Below, one piece after another: positions 1 through 9,889 of a stretch of DNA of 64,000 bases. The position numbers and the translations under genes are program-made. The notes under the pieces were generated by a model, which did not search any database, was not told where the DNA came from, and saw nothing but the letters and a program-made list of their open reading frames with translations. Source of the DNA: Ahrensia sp. R2A130 (GTDB lineage: Bacteria; Pseudomonadota; Alphaproteobacteria; Rhizobiales; Rhizobiaceae); contig NZ_AEEB01000017.1 of NCBI RefSeq assembly GCF_000179775.1, positions 558,001 through 622,000 of the forward strand, given 5' to 3'. Position 1 is the first letter of the stretch, and each line of letters opens with the position of its first letter.

Positions 1-1106
1 TCGAAATAGAGCACCGGCAGAACGCCACGTCGCTGGTAGCGGTCAAAGATGATGAGATCGAATTCATCGATCTTTTCGATGAACAACTCCCGCGTTGGAA
101 AAGCGATCAGCGATAGCTGATTGATCGGTGTACCATCCTGCTTTTCCGGCGGGCGCAAAATGGTGAAATGGACAAGATCGACCGAAGCATCCGACTTCAA
201 CAGGTTGCGCCATGTGCGTTCACCGGCATGGGGTTCGCCGGAAACCAGCAAGACTCGCAGGTTTTCGCGGATGCCATCCAGCACAGTAAATGCGCGGTTG
301 TTCACCGTAGTGATTTCATCATCGACGCTTTCGGCTTCCAGTTCAATAACGTTCTTGCCGCCGTGGGGAACATCGAAAAACAGGCTGAAATCCTGGCCGG
401 AAACGATACGCTCGGTGGTCACCAATTCGCCGTCGATGGACAAGCGGATTTCAAGTTGGCTAAGCGCAGGGTCAATGTTCGTATCATCAACACGAAACGT
501 GAGTTCTTGGCTTTGACCGACTATGCCAAAGCGTGGTGCCTTGACGATTTGAAGGCGGCGGTCGCGATCATCTTCGCTGCCAGAAAGTAGCGCGTGAACG
601 GGGGCATTGAAGCTTAGCTCTTCCCTGGATTCTGGAACGTCATGAACCTGACCATCCGTCAACAATATCGCGCCACCAACCTGTTCTGGCGGTACATCGC
701 CAAGGGCTGCTTGTAGCGTTGAGAACAAAGCCGATGATGCGTCGCCAGTCTCCGCACCACCATTTTTTGCAACGACTTCCCGCAGTTCAAACTGCGGCAT
801 ACGGTCGATCAACGCTTTCACGGCAGCACGTGTCGCCTCGGTTTGCGTGTCACGATCATCGAATTTTTGGCTGTCGGTTTCGTCCACCACAACAGCGACT
901 ACGGTTTTTAATTGCTCCCGGTCTTCCCGCAGCAGAGATGGGTTCAGCAGTGCGAGCGCCAACAACACCCAAGCACCGGCGCGCATCCACGCGCCGCGCA
1001 AACCGCGCAAAATTCCGTAGGCAACCAGAAATCCGGCCACCACTGCCAATCCAATAATGATGGGCAGCGGGAAAAGGGGAGCTAGATCGATGGACCAGGC
1101 GTTCAT
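1..1106 (-). CDS. Large membrane protein, VWA/glutamine-amidotransferase-like (partial, 3' end outside window)
   Basis: The frame is open from an ATG at 1106 to the window edge, giving 368 visible residues. Two N-terminal membrane segments (about residues 9-28 and 35-50) are followed by a von Willebrand-like strand with an acidic motif (VVVDETDSQ, about residue 62). Further on comes a stretch beginning ILRPPEKQDGTP, which I recall from alphaproteobacterial membrane proteins encoded beside MoxR/DUF58/DUF4159 genes. Its ATG overlaps the stop of the DUF4159 gene by ATGA, so the two are probably translationally coupled. The usual length is nearly twice what is visible. The role is unproven; families of this operon type are linked to envelope or metal-cofactor chaperoning with MoxR ATPases. 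Confidence 0.75.
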   Translation of the reverse strand, partial: MNAWSIDLAPLFPLPIIIGLAVVAGFLVAYGILRGLRGAWMRAGAWVLLALALLNPSLLREDREQLKTVVAVVVDETDSQKFDDRDTQTEATRAAVKALIDRMPQFELREVVAKNGGAETGDASSALFSTLQAALGDVPPEQVGGAILLTDGQVHDVPESREELSFNAPVHALLSGSEDDRDRRLQIVKAPRFGIVGQSQELTFRVDDTNIDPALSQLEIRLSIDGELVTTERIVSGQDFSLFFDVPHGGKNVIELEAESVDDEITTVNNRAFTVLDGIRENLRVLLVSGEPHAGERTWRNLLKSDASVDLVHFTILRPPEKQDGTPINQLSLIAFPTRELFIEKIDEFDLIIFDRYQRRGVLPVLYF

Positions 1107-3922
1107 TGGCCAAGCCTTTCCAGGAGCGCTGGAATATGGACCTGATCGGATTTGTAGTTACCGGTCAGTGTATACATCACGATGTTTGCGCCGGTGCGGT
1201 AGGCATAGACGCGTTGAGTGGGATTAGGCGGCACGATGGGTAGGCTAGGCGAGCGGTCAGCTTCAATTGCCCATGCGCCAGCGAGGTCGTTCGACGTGAT
1301 CATTACGGACGAGACGCCATCACCGGCTCTCGCTGGTCGTTCGGCATCATCCTCACCGGTCGCCTGTGTTTCCACCCAAAGTGGTCCGTCTAGATAACGG
1401 CCGGGGAACACATTGAGCAGGTAAAAAGCGCGGGTGAGAACATGATTTTCAGGCACCGGCTCCAGCGGCGGAATGTCGAGGGTCGACAATATTTGCCGCA
1501 GTTTTTGGGTTTGCGGCGTCACTGCACCGTTTCCAAATCCGCCGGAAAGCTGGTCCCGCGTGTCGAACAGCACACTGCCGCCGCGCTTCATGAAGGTATC
1601 GATCCGCGCCATGGTGGCTTCATTCGGAACAGCCGCATCTTCCGAAATTGGCCAATAGAGCAATGGGAAGAAAGCCAGCTCATCAGTTTCGATATTCACG
1701 CCAACCGGCTCGCCTGGTTCCAGCGATGTTCGGCTGGAAATGAACTGTGTAAGGCCGAGCAACCCTTTTTGGGAAAGGCGGTCCAATGCATCATCGCCAG
1801 TTTGCACATAGGCGAGGCGGGTTCGAAGAGTATTTTCGAAATCAAAGCTGTCTTCCTGTGCAAGGCCCGGCGTCGGGTTTGAAACAAAAAACACAAGTAC
1901 AAGCGCTGCTGCGCCCATTGAGCGTGTCTTTGGCATACGGCGAAGCGCTCCCCCCATCCATAGTACGGCGAGGCAGTCGAGCGTTAGCAAAATGATAGCG
2001 AGGGCAAGCAACCATGGTTTGATATCTGTTGCATTCTCGCTCGCATAACCTTCAACAACCGCGCCTGCAGGCAGAGTGGCAGGGTCAAACAGTTTCAAAT
2101 CAGCGGGACCGCTAAACAGGTTCAACGCGCGGAATGCATCGCTCGTGCCGTAAGTCCCGGGCGGGTTTTGAAAACGTAACTCCGGTTCGGCGCCAGCGCG
2201 AACAGGAAGTGGTTCGACATCAGAAGACGCTGGCAAAATGCGTCCTTGAGGGTCGATTGAAAGCAACGGCGGTAAGGTGGTCTCTGTGGCAGAACGCGCA
2301 GCCGCGGTCGTGCCGCCGCCAGCAACTGTATCAGCAGAAATCGCGCCATTTGATACGGCAACGATACGGCGCAGCAGATCAACAAAACTGCCGGAAAGCG
2401 GCAGGTTTGACCATGATGTGTTGGCCGTTACGTGAAACAATACGATCCAGCCTTCGCCGCGTTGGGATGCGGTGATCAATGGTGTACCATCTGCAAGGCT
2501 CGCCCATGTGCGGTCTACGAGATCGATGCCTGGCTCTGCCAAAACCTGTCGGGACACTGTGACGTCAGCAGGTATATCTAACCCAGAAAATGGGCTGTCT
2601 TCTGCGAAATTGGCCAGCGGTTGCGGCGTACCCCACGTCAGCGTTCCACCAAGGCTGCGGTCGCCTCTGCGCAGTTCTACCGGTACCAAAGCATCGCTCT
2701 CTGCGCCTGCCATACGTGGGCCGGCAAAGCGCACCAACAGGCCACCGCGACGCACCCAATCGGTCAACTGTTCTTCAGTGTCTGTTGGCAAGGTGCCGAT
2801 ATCTGCGAGAACGAGCGTTGAGACATCCTGTTCCAACAATTCTGGTACGGCATCAGCAACGCCTGCAGCGCGGGGTTGGCGAACTTCGCTAAACGGGGCC
2901 AACGCGCGGTCGATATAGTAAGTAGGTGCCAGCAATGGTTGATCGGCAGCGTCCGCCTTAGCGCCTGAAATGATACCTACGCGACGGCGACGGAATCGCT
3001 CATCCAGCAGCTGGACAGAGCCTGCTGTTGCTCCACCGTCTATTGCTATTCGGGCGACTTCGTTACGAAGTTCCACTGGCAAATCGAAGCTTGCCTCGGA
3101 GAACTGGGTGTTGCCTTCGAATTCATAAGACGCGGTTCCTAGCGGTCTGCCCTTTTGGTCAAAGGCGGTTGCTGTACCTGTCTTCTCGCCACTGAAATCG
3201 GCCCTTTCGACGCCCACGGTCAGGGCTTCGGGCGTGTTGGTCACTTTGGTCAACACTTGCAGTTTTCCGCTTTCGGGAGCGAGATAAAGCGTGCGCGTCG
3301 GGCCATGGGCGGTAACTGCGGTGATCCAACCTGTAGTAAGCTCACTTTGCAAACCATCGGCCAGCCACGCGATTGTTCCGAAGGCCGTTGTGCCTTGTGA
3401 AAGCGCTGCCGTTATTGGTGAAAGGTCGCCGGGGATAGAGCGCGCCTGCGCCGCCTCTAATTGCGGGCGGATTTCCGATGCCAATTTCGGCGAAAGAGCC
3501 TCTGGCGTGCCAGTGACTGTAAGAGCGAAAGCCACTGGCTGGCCGGCATCTTCTGCTTCGTCCAGCAATACACGGGCTGCTGCTTTTCGCGCGGGCCAAT
3601 TAGCCCCGGCGGTCCAGCCATTATCAAGCACAATCAACACCGGCCCTTCAGCCGCTAATTGCTTATCACGCGCATTCCAGACCGGTTCTGAAAGGGCGAG
3701 AATGACCAGTGCTGCCATGGCGAGACGCAACAACGTCAACCACCACGGGCTTTGCGCTGGCGTTTCTTCCTTGGGCGCAATTTCGCTCAAGATCGCTGTG
3801 GGCGGAAACACCTCGTCGCGTGGGCGTGGCGGCGTTAAACGCAGCAGAAACCAGATGAGCGGGAGGGCAAGAAGCCCAGCGAGAATAAGCGGCGCGCCGA
3901 TCGTGAGGCCAAGAAATGTCAT
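1103..3922 (-). CDS. DUF4159 domain membrane protein with BatA-like N-terminus
   Basis: 939 residues. Residues 1-85 carry two membrane segments around a PPRPRDEVFPP linker, the signature of the BatA (aerotolerance N-terminal) domain. A VWA-like region with VLIVLDNGW (about 95-105) follows. Near residues 650-705 there are further membrane helices, and the last 210 residues form a DUF4159 domain (RLAYVQTGD, then LLYWPISED and GGSVLFDTRD). It is the third gene of a moxR-DUF58-DUF4159-membrane protein operon with 4-base ATGA overlaps on both sides. Function is inferred only from that context: a membrane platform working with the MoxR ATPase. The domain assignment is firm; the biochemical role is unknown. 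Confidence 0.85.
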   Translation of the reverse strand: MTFLGLTIGAPLILAGLLALPLIWFLLRLTPPRPRDEVFPPTAILSEIAPKEETPAQSPWWLTLLRLAMAALVILALSEPVWNARDKQLAAEGPVLIVLDNGWTAGANWPARKAAARVLLDEAEDAGQPVAFALTVTGTPEALSPKLASEIRPQLEAAQARSIPGDLSPITAALSQGTTAFGTIAWLADGLQSELTTGWITAVTAHGPTRTLYLAPESGKLQVLTKVTNTPEALTVGVERADFSGEKTGTATAFDQKGRPLGTASYEFEGNTQFSEASFDLPVELRNEVARIAIDGGATAGSVQLLDERFRRRRVGIISGAKADAADQPLLAPTYYIDRALAPFSEVRQPRAAGVADAVPELLEQDVSTLVLADIGTLPTDTEEQLTDWVRRGGLLVRFAGPRMAGAESDALVPVELRRGDRSLGGTLTWGTPQPLANFAEDSPFSGLDIPADVTVSRQVLAEPGIDLVDRTWASLADGTPLITASQRGEGWIVLFHVTANTSWSNLPLSGSFVDLLRRIVAVSNGAISADTVAGGGTTAAARSATETTLPPLLSIDPQGRILPASSDVEPLPVRAGAEPELRFQNPPGTYGTSDAFRALNLFSGPADLKLFDPATLPAGAVVEGYASENATDIKPWLLALAIILLTLDCLAVLWMGGALRRMPKTRSMGAAALVLVFFVSNPTPGLAQEDSFDFENTLRTRLAYVQTGDDALDRLSQKGLLGLTQFISSRTSLEPGEPVGVNIETDELAFFPLLYWPISEDAAVPNEATMARIDTFMKRGGSVLFDTRDQLSGGFGNGAVTPQTQKLRQILSTLDIPPLEPVPENHVLTRAFYLLNVFPGRYLDGPLWVETQATGEDDAERPARAGDGVSSVMITSNDLAGAWAIEADRSPSLPIVPPNPTQRVYAYRTGANIVMYTLTGNYKSDQVHIPALLERLGQ

Positions 3923-4836
3923 GCGGCAGCTCCCACGAACGAAGGCAGCGTCAGGCGCGTGTGAACGGCCACCAATGCAGTCGAAGCCAGTTCATCCGTA
4001 TGGTGGACCACGTGATGCCAGCCGAGTCGGCGGCAGTGGTCCGACAGCGCCTGTTTCCGCGCAGCAAAGATGCGCGTGTAGTCATCGCGCAGCGTTTCCG
4101 CCCGACCAAAAGTCAGTTTTGCGCCTGATGAAGGGTCTTCAAAACGGGTGCGGCCGGTGAACGGAAACCGTTCCTCGGCAGGGTCGATAATTTGGAGCAA
4201 TGTTCCGCGAACGCCCCGTCGCGCAATGGTTGATAAGCGCTCCAGCGTTTCATCCATAGGCGCCAGAAAATCTGATACCAAAAGAAGTTCGGAGCGATTT
4301 CTCACATCTTGCAGTGGTGGAAATTCGGGCATCTCTTTGGCGGCCATCAATTGCGCAGCAATACGTTCAGCCCCGTTTCTGGATGCTACCGCGCGGGTCA
4401 CGCCTGGCCAGCCCACACGTTCACCGGAACGCGCCAACACGTCACCAGCCGCCAGCGCCAAAACCAATGCGCGTGATTGTTTCGAGACGTGACCCAGCTC
4501 AGACTTGTACAGCATCGAGGACGACGAGTCGGCCCAGACCCAAACGGTATGCGCTGACTCCCACTCTTGGTCGCGCACGAAAATACCCGTGTCGTCGCGG
4601 GCCGAGCGACGCCAGTCGATGCGGGCCATGCTCTCGCCGGTGTCGTAGGGACGAAACTGCCAGAATGTATCGCCAGAACCGCGTTTGCGACGACCGTGCC
4701 AACCGGCGGTAACCGTGTTGGCAATGGTATGGGCGTCTATCAGCAAGTCGGGAATGAGGGCAGCGCGGGCGCGGGCTCTCGCCAGCACCTCACGACTGTT
4801 TTCCGTTTCACTGCGTTGTCCGATGGTGACGGCCAA
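3919..4836 (-). CDS. DUF58 domain-containing protein
   Basis: 305 residues. The DUF58 core is clear: RKRGSGDTFWQFRPY followed by RIDWRRSARDD and FVRDQEWE (about residues 50-95), then a VWA-like strand with ADSSSSM (about 102-108). There are no membrane segments, so it is probably cytoplasmic or peripheral. It starts 15 bases after the moxR stop and overlaps the DUF4159 gene by ATGA, which places it as the second gene of the operon. In known systems DUF58 proteins partner MoxR ATPases in complex assembly or metal insertion; the substrate here cannot be told from sequence. Confidence 0.88.
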   Translation of the reverse strand: MAVTIGQRSETENSREVLARARARAALIPDLLIDAHTIANTVTAGWHGRRKRGSGDTFWQFRPYDTGESMARIDWRRSARDDTGIFVRDQEWESAHTVWVWADSSSSMLYKSELGHVSKQSRALVLALAAGDVLARSGERVGWPGVTRAVASRNGAERIAAQLMAAKEMPEFPPLQDVRNRSELLLVSDFLAPMDETLERLSTIARRGVRGTLLQIIDPAEERFPFTGRTRFEDPSSGAKLTFGRAETLRDDYTRIFAARKQALSDHCRRLGWHHVVHHTDELASTALVAVHTRLTLPSFVGAAA

Positions 4837-4851
4837 GATGCGCGTCCCGTC

Positions 4852-5865
4852 CTATTGCCAAGGCTTTTTGAGATCGGCGATGACCTGCCGAACCGTAACG
4901 CCTTCCGCACGGGCGGCAAAATTCAACGCCATGCGGTGCTGAAGCACGGGTTCTGCAAGCGCGACCACATCATCGACCGAAGGCGCAAGGCGTCCGTCAA
5001 GCAAGGCACGGGCGCGAACGGTAAGCATGAGAGCCTGTGATGCACGAGGGCCGGGGCCCCAAGCGATGTGCTTCTGTGCAGCGGTGCCGCCATCGTCTTC
5101 GTCCGGGCGGGCAGCGCGGACGATGCCAAGAATAGCTTCCACAACGCTTTCGCCCACCGGCATACGCCGCACCAACGCCTGAATGTCCATAAGCTGCTCT
5201 ACCGTCATCGCTGCCATGGGGACGGCTTCATCGCTACCGGTCGTTTCCAGCAAAATGCGCCGTTCGGCTTCAAGATCAGGGTAAAGCACGTCGATCTGCA
5301 TCAAAAAGCGATCCAGCTGCGCTTCGGGAAGCGGATATGTGCCTTCCTGTTCCAGCGGGTTCTGGGTTGCGAGAACGTGGAACGGCTTCGGCAGGTCATG
5401 GCGTTCACCGGCGATGGTGACGTGATATTCCTGCATGGACTGCAGAAGCGCTGATTGCGTACGCGGCGATGCGCGGTTGATCTCATCTGCCATTAACAAT
5501 TGCGCGAAGATCGGGCCTTTAACGAAGCGGAACGAGCGTTTGCCTGCGTCGTCCTGGTCGAGGATCTCCGACCCGAGAATATCCGATGGCATAAGGTCCG
5601 GTGTGAACTGGATGCGATTGCCGTTCAGGCCAAGAACGGTTGAAAGCGTGTCCACCAGCTTGGTTTTGGCGAGGCCAGGCACACCGACAAGCAAACCATG
5701 CCCGCCAGCCAGCACCGTGGTGAGCGTGTTGCCCACAACATCTTCCTGCCCGAAAATAACCTGCGCGATGGCCTCACGGGCGCGGCCAACGGTTTCAACC
5801 GCAGCTTCTGCCTGCGCAACAAGCGCTGCATCATCTATTGCTGGCGTCTGGCTCATGTCATTCAT
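4852..5865 (-). CDS. MoxR-family AAA+ ATPase
   Basis: 337 residues. Walker A is GVPGLAKT (61-68), Walker B is LLMADEIN (123-130), and the sensor-1 region reads VLATQNPLEQEGTYPLPEAQLDRF, which is diagnostic for MoxR. First gene of the minus-strand block with DUF58 and DUF4159 partners, so it likely powers conformational change or cofactor insertion in an unidentified target. Start taken at the first ATG; a second ATG three codons on is possible. This is not magnesium chelatase I, although the AAA+ modules are related; the true BchI is at 14793. Confidence 0.92.
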   Translation of the reverse strand: MNDMSQTPAIDDAALVAQAEAAVETVGRAREAIAQVIFGQEDVVGNTLTTVLAGGHGLLVGVPGLAKTKLVDTLSTVLGLNGNRIQFTPDLMPSDILGSEILDQDDAGKRSFRFVKGPIFAQLLMADEINRASPRTQSALLQSMQEYHVTIAGERHDLPKPFHVLATQNPLEQEGTYPLPEAQLDRFLMQIDVLYPDLEAERRILLETTGSDEAVPMAAMTVEQLMDIQALVRRMPVGESVVEAILGIVRAARPDEDDGGTAAQKHIAWGPGPRASQALMLTVRARALLDGRLAPSVDDVVALAEPVLQHRMALNFAARAEGVTVRQVIADLKKPWQ

Positions 5866-6050
5866 TGCTCGACAAATCCCTGCTGGTTTTCTCGTGAGTT
5901 GCGGCCCACTTTTTGCATATGACTATGTGGTGGACGCAAAACGGGGCGGCAAATTGGCGGGCGAACCAGTATGGCTTTTGCCCGTTAGTATCGTCAGAAG
6001 CGTGGTACGCAACGAAGCGCTGCGCAAGTTGAAAAGGGTATTCCAACGCC

Positions 6051-6692
6051 ATGGCCTCTGACAACAGCGACACATCATCATCCCGTGATCCAGCCCAAGA
6101 TCCATCAGGTCTCGAAGAGTTGCTGCGGCGAGCGCGCGAAAACGGCGGTGGTGGCAAGGGCTTGCCGCCGGTGGACAAATGGAATCCGGACTTCTGCGGC
6201 GATCTCGACATGGTCATCAAGCGCGATGGAACGTGGTTCTATAACGGTACGCCGATCGGCCGCGCTCCGCTTGTGCGTTTGTTTTCAACGATTCTGCGGA
6301 AAGACGAAGACGGCAAGACCTATCTGGTCACGCCGGTCGAGAAGGTCGGCATCACAGTCGAGGACGCACATTTTCTCGCTGTTGAAATGGGCGAGGACGA
6401 TGATGGTCGTCTGACATTCCGCACCAATGTGGGGGATGTCGTCACAGTAGATGACGACCACCCGATCCGTTTCGATATTTCTGGCGAGAACGACGAGTTG
6501 AAACCCTACGTTTTGGTTCGGGGCCGGTTGGAGGCGCTGTTGGCGCGACCTGTCATGTACGAACTGGTTGAACGTGGAGAAGAAATCGAGATGGACGGTC
6601 GAACCATGTTTGGTGTTCGCTCCGGCAAGCAAGTGTTCCCCATGATGCCAGCCGACGAACTGGCTACGCAGGTCGCGAAAGACAACGCTTGA
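6051..6692 (+). CDS. DUF1285 family protein
   Basis: 213 residues, soluble. The family motif region is clear: PPVDKWNPDFCGD, then IKRDGTWFYNGTPIGR and LVRLFSTILRKDEDG (about residues 38-85). DUF1285 proteins are widespread in alphaproteobacteria next to a NUDIX hydrolase and cca, exactly as here, and their biochemical role is not established to my knowledge. The downstream NUDIX gene starts at a TTG overlapping this stop (TTGA), so the three genes appear to be one operon. A 185-base gap separates it from the divergent moxR; I see no clear motif there. Confidence 0.88.
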   Translation: MASDNSDTSSSRDPAQDPSGLEELLRRARENGGGGKGLPPVDKWNPDFCGDLDMVIKRDGTWFYNGTPIGRAPLVRLFSTILRKDEDGKTYLVTPVEKVGITVEDAHFLAVEMGEDDDGRLTFRTNVGDVVTVDDDHPIRFDISGENDELKPYVLVRGRLEALLARPVMYELVERGEEIEMDGRTMFGVRSGKQVFPMMPADELATQVAKDNA

Positions 6693-7348
6693 CCCTCGCG
6701 CATCTGGAGTCCTCTGATTTTTCGGTCGCTGGTTTTCGCGAACGCGTAAGCCAGCGCTTTGCTTCGCGGGCTGATGTGATGGCAGCCGTCGGTGGCGACC
6801 ACGCCCTTAACCCCGACTATGCACCGGAACTGTCTGAGCGAACGTTCAAACCTGCCTCAGTTCTCATTTGCGCGTTCGAGCGCGATGGTGAGGCATGGGT
6901 TCTCCTGACGAAACGCACCGACCATCTGTCGAGTCATAGAGGTCAGGTGGCTTTTCCCGGTGGAAAGATCGACGATGGTGAAACACCTATCGAAACCGCA
7001 TTGCGTGAGGCTGAAGAAGAGGTCGGTCTGCGTGAGGCCGACATCGAGGTGTTGGGCGCGATGGGCAAATACTACTCCGGTTCCGGCTACCTCATCCATC
7101 CGGTGCTGGCGATTGGGCGCGGTTGGCCAGAGTTGAATCTGAGTCCCGATGAAGTCGCCGATGCATTCTTTGTCCCGCTGGCTTTCCTGATGAACGCCGA
7201 CAACCACATCAAGGAAAGTCGCGAGTTCAAAGGCAACGAACGCTTTTTCTACGCCATACCCTATGATGACGACGGCACAGAGCGAAACATCTGGGGCGTG
7301 ACCGCGGGTATTATTCACACAGTGCAGGAGCGGCTTTACGGTGGCTGA
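6689..7348 (+). CDS. NUDIX hydrolase, CoA pyrophosphatase type
   Basis: 219 residues. The NUDIX box (GGKIDDGETPIETALREAEEEVGL, of the GX5EX7REUXEEXGU form) spans about 91-114. It is preceded by LLTKRTDHLSSHRGQVAFPG, the UPF0035-type motif of CoA pyrophosphatases, so the likely reaction is cleavage of CoA to phosphopantetheine and 3',5'-ADP. The start is a TTG overlapping the DUF1285 stop by four bases. The 3' end overlaps cca by eight bases. Housekeeping, not related to photosynthesis. Confidence 0.88.
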   Translation: MTLAHLESSDFSVAGFRERVSQRFASRADVMAAVGGDHALNPDYAPELSERTFKPASVLICAFERDGEAWVLLTKRTDHLSSHRGQVAFPGGKIDDGETPIETALREAEEEVGLREADIEVLGAMGKYYSGSGYLIHPVLAIGRGWPELNLSPDEVADAFFVPLAFLMNADNHIKESREFKGNERFFYAIPYDDDGTERNIWGVTAGIIHTVQERLYGG

Positions 7349-8552
7349 ACATATAGATCAGCCGTGGCTGCATCGCCCGCAACTTCAAGCTCTTCTTGCC
7401 TTGCTCAACGACGGCGAAGGCGAAGCAAAAATTGCCGGTGGCGCAGTGCGGAATTCCTTGCTGGACCAACCAATCGCCGACGTTGATGTGGCAACCACGC
7501 TGGTGCCTTCGGAGGTGGTGGAGCGGTTGAAAAGCGCAGGCCACAAATCTGTCCCCACCGGCATCGACCACGGCACGGTTACCGCCATCATCGATGGTGA
7601 TGCCTATGAAGTGACGACACTTCGGGCCGATGTCGAAACGGATGGACGACACGCCACTGTTGTTTTCGGAACGGATTGGGAGGCCGATGCTCGCCGCCGC
7701 GATCTCACAATGAATGCGCTCTACCTCGACGCTGACGGCACGGTTTTCGACCCACTCGGCGGCATGCAAGACGTGCTGGCAGCCCGCGTCGTTTTCATCG
7801 ATGACGCCACCCAGCGCATTCGTGAAGATTATCTCCGCATCCTTCGCTTCTTCCGCTTCTTCGCTTGGTACGGAAAATTCCGCCCGGACGCAGATGGTCT
7901 TCGCGCCTGCGCACGCGAAAAGGATGGCTTGGAGGGCCTTTCCGCCGAACGTGTCTGGCAGGAACTGTCCAAGATGCTCGCCGCTCCCGATCCTGTTCGC
8001 GCCGTACTGTGGATGCGGCAAACCGGCGTGCTGTCCAAAATTCTACCCGAAAGCGAAAACTGGGGCATCGATGGTATTCACCCGCTCATCGAAACCGAAA
8101 AAGAGCGAAAGTGGGAGCCGGACGCTGTGTTGCGCCTGATGGCGATTTTGCCGCCGATGGAAGAGCGGGTTGCCTCAGCGACAGAGCGCCTCAAGCTACC
8201 CAACAGCGTTCGCGACAGGCTGCTTGCATGGGCGCAGTTGGAACTGCCTGCAGCGAAAACGAAACAGGAAGCCTTTGCCCGCTTTCTATACCGAACCAAC
8301 AACGATCAGGCAGTTACAGACCGGCTGAGGCTGGCGATAGCCACAAGTGATGCAGATGCGAAAAAACGCCGCCGCCAGTTGAAATGGCTCAAGCGTTGGC
8401 AGCGACCCATTCTACCCGTGCGGGGCGCTGACTTGATCGCAGCAGGCATGGAACCAGGCCCCGCGATCTCCGAACGCTTGTCGAAGATGGAAGAGCGCTG
8501 GATCGACAGTGACTTCGCCCTGTCTTCCGAAGAGCTTCTTACGGGAATTTGA
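7341..8552 (+). CDS. cca: CCA tRNA nucleotidyltransferase / poly(A) polymerase family
   Basis: 403 residues beginning at GTG, overlapping the NUDIX gene. The nucleotidyltransferase head shows GGAVRNSLL (33-41) with DVDVATT (47-53), the catalytic carboxylates, followed by the [13 protein letters not shown] motif (about 117-129) typical of class II CCA-adding enzymes. The C-terminal part carries the RNA-binding poly(A) polymerase head. It would add or repair the 3' CCA of tRNAs. It converges on hemF with a 14-base 3' overlap. I cannot separate a CCA-adding from a poly(A)-adding enzyme by eye, but the alphaproteobacterial context favours cca. Confidence 0.87.
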   Translation: MAEHIDQPWLHRPQLQALLALLNDGEGEAKIAGGAVRNSLLDQPIADVDVATTLVPSEVVERLKSAGHKSVPTGIDHGTVTAIIDGDAYEVTTLRADVETDGRHATVVFGTDWEADARRRDLTMNALYLDADGTVFDPLGGMQDVLAARVVFIDDATQRIREDYLRILRFFRFFAWYGKFRPDADGLRACAREKDGLEGLSAERVWQELSKMLAAPDPVRAVLWMRQTGVLSKILPESENWGIDGIHPLIETEKERKWEPDAVLRLMAILPPMEERVASATERLKLPNSVRDRLLAWAQLELPAAKTKQEAFARFLYRTNNDQAVTDRLRLAIATSDADAKKRRRQLKWLKRWQRPILPVRGADLIAAGMEPGPAISERLSKMEERWIDSDFALSSEELLTGI

Positions 8553-9453
8553 CCACTGGCGGCATGCTGGACAGGATCGAATTCACGTTTCCACCGGTCT
8601 TCAAGCCGAAGATAGTGCCACGATCCTGCAGCAGGTTAAATTCCACGTAGCGGCCACGGCGGATCAACTGCTCATCGCGCTGTTCCTCTGTCCACGGTGT
8701 CTCCATGTTACGGCGAACGAGGGCCGGATAAATGTCTGCGAATTCGCGTCCGATATCCTGAATGAACGCGAAGTTTGCATCCCACATGTCGTGCTTTTCG
8801 CCGCTGTGGAGATAGTCGCAAAAGATGCCGCCAACGCCACGCGGTTCATCGCGGTGGCTGAGGTGGAAATACTCATCGCACCACGCCTTGAACTCGTCGT
8901 AGTCGGCAACATCGTGGGCATTACACGCCGCTTCCATCGCTTTGTGAAAATCCACAGTGTCGGGGTCGGTTTGTGTGCGCCGCGCGTCTAAAACGGGCGT
9001 CAGGTCACCACCGCCACCGAACCACTGCGTCGATGTCACCACCATGCGGGTGTTCATGTGAACGGCTGGCACGTTGGGATTTTGCGGGTGTGCGATCAAC
9101 GAAACGCCTGATGCCCAAAAGCGTGGGTCTTCGTTGCCGCCAGGCATCTGTGCCCGAAATTCCGGCGAAAATTCTCCGTGAACTGTTGAGCAATGCACGC
9201 CGACTTTCTCGAACACGCGGCCTGTCATCATACCCATGACGCCGCCGCCACCCTTGCCCTCGTCGCGGTGCCACGGGGTGAATTCAAAGCGACCGGCGTC
9301 TTTGTCGGAGAACGGGCCTTTCACATCATCTTCGATGGCTTCGAACCGCGCACAAATATCGTCGCGCAATTCTTCGAACCATGCGCGTGCGGTGGCTTTT
9401 TTGCCTTCGATATCGTCAGGCAGGCCGGGCGGTAGGGAGTGACGGTCGCGCAT
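8539..9453 (-). CDS. hemF: Coproporphyrinogen III oxidase, aerobic
   Basis: 304 residues from the ATG at 9453, which has a good ribosome site (CCGGAG) just upstream; the frame stays open further but that part does not look like HemF. Family motifs are all present: [16 protein letters not shown], a histidine-rich substrate site ([10 protein letters not shown]), [23 protein letters not shown], and the C-terminal [16 protein letters not shown] with [15 protein letters not shown]. The enzyme uses O2 to decarboxylate coproporphyrinogen III to protoporphyrinogen IX, shared by haem and bacteriochlorophyll. Its place at the cluster edge, with only acsF as cyclase, fits aerobic pigment synthesis. No PpsR-type pair is seen upstream. 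Confidence 0.96.
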   Translation of the reverse strand: MRDRHSLPPGLPDDIEGKKATARAWFEELRDDICARFEAIEDDVKGPFSDKDAGRFEFTPWHRDEGKGGGGVMGMMTGRVFEKVGVHCSTVHGEFSPEFRAQMPGGNEDPRFWASGVSLIAHPQNPNVPAVHMNTRMVVTSTQWFGGGGDLTPVLDARRTQTDPDTVDFHKAMEAACNAHDVADYDEFKAWCDEYFHLSHRDEPRGVGGIFCDYLHSGEKHDMWDANFAFIQDIGREFADIYPALVRRNMETPWTEEQRDEQLIRRGRYVEFNLLQDRGTIFGLKTGGNVNSILSSMPPVVKFP

Positions 9454-9628
9454 GGAAGCTCCGGTAGAGTCGCGGTTGCATTGAGTATTGGGTGCCATGC
9501 GTTTTGCCGTTCTGACAAGCCATACGGTCGTTGAAGTGAGAAAAGTCACTGCGCATGACAATTTTTTCGCCCAAGGTTGGCTCCGACGCCGTCAAAACCG
9601 GTTGAAGAACTTCGGAGAAGTTGCGCCC

Positions 9629-9889
9629 TTGTCTCATTCCCATACGCACACCGAACTGCTCGTTTCAGAAGCGCTGCAGGCTTTAGACACGCCCGCTGGC
9701 ATTGAATTGCGTCGTCAGACCTTCACGATGGATGCTGATGAAGCCCGCAGCACGACTTTCGAATGGATGCGCCGCTGGCCTGTTGCAACTCATTGGACGC
9801 GTGTGGAAAGCTGGTCGAACCTTCCGGATGGCCGCATCCGATTCACTATGGTGCGCCTACCATCGAACGATCAGACAATTTCGAGTTGA
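9629..9889 (+). CDS. Small hypothetical protein (86 aa)
   Basis: I do not recognise a family. I place the start at TTG 9629 (reads SHSHTHTELL onward) because GGAGAAG sits eight bases upstream and because the open frame further 5' overlaps the hemF promoter and looks non-coding. An ATG at 9497 in the same frame would give 130 residues. The visible protein is soluble and hydrophilic, with TMDADEARSTTFEWMRRWP and a C-terminal WSNLPDGRIRFTMV. It overlaps the following acetyltransferase by TTGA, so the two are probably cotranslated. Existence is moderately likely; the start is uncertain. Confidence 0.5.
   Translation: MSHSHTHTELLVSEALQALDTPAGIELRRQTFTMDADEARSTTFEWMRRWPVATHWTRVESWSNLPDGRIRFTMVRLPSNDQTISS

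Noticed and set aside
3291..4160. 289-codon open frame on the plus strand opposite the DUF4159 and DUF58 genes
   Set aside because: Crosses the junction of two well-supported minus-strand genes and is low-complexity Ser/Arg/Ala.
9497..9628. Longer N-terminus for the small gene ending at 9889
   Set aside because: The region doubles as the hemF upstream sequence and is Arg-rich and low in coding character; TTG 9629 has a better ribosome site. Kept as an alternative.
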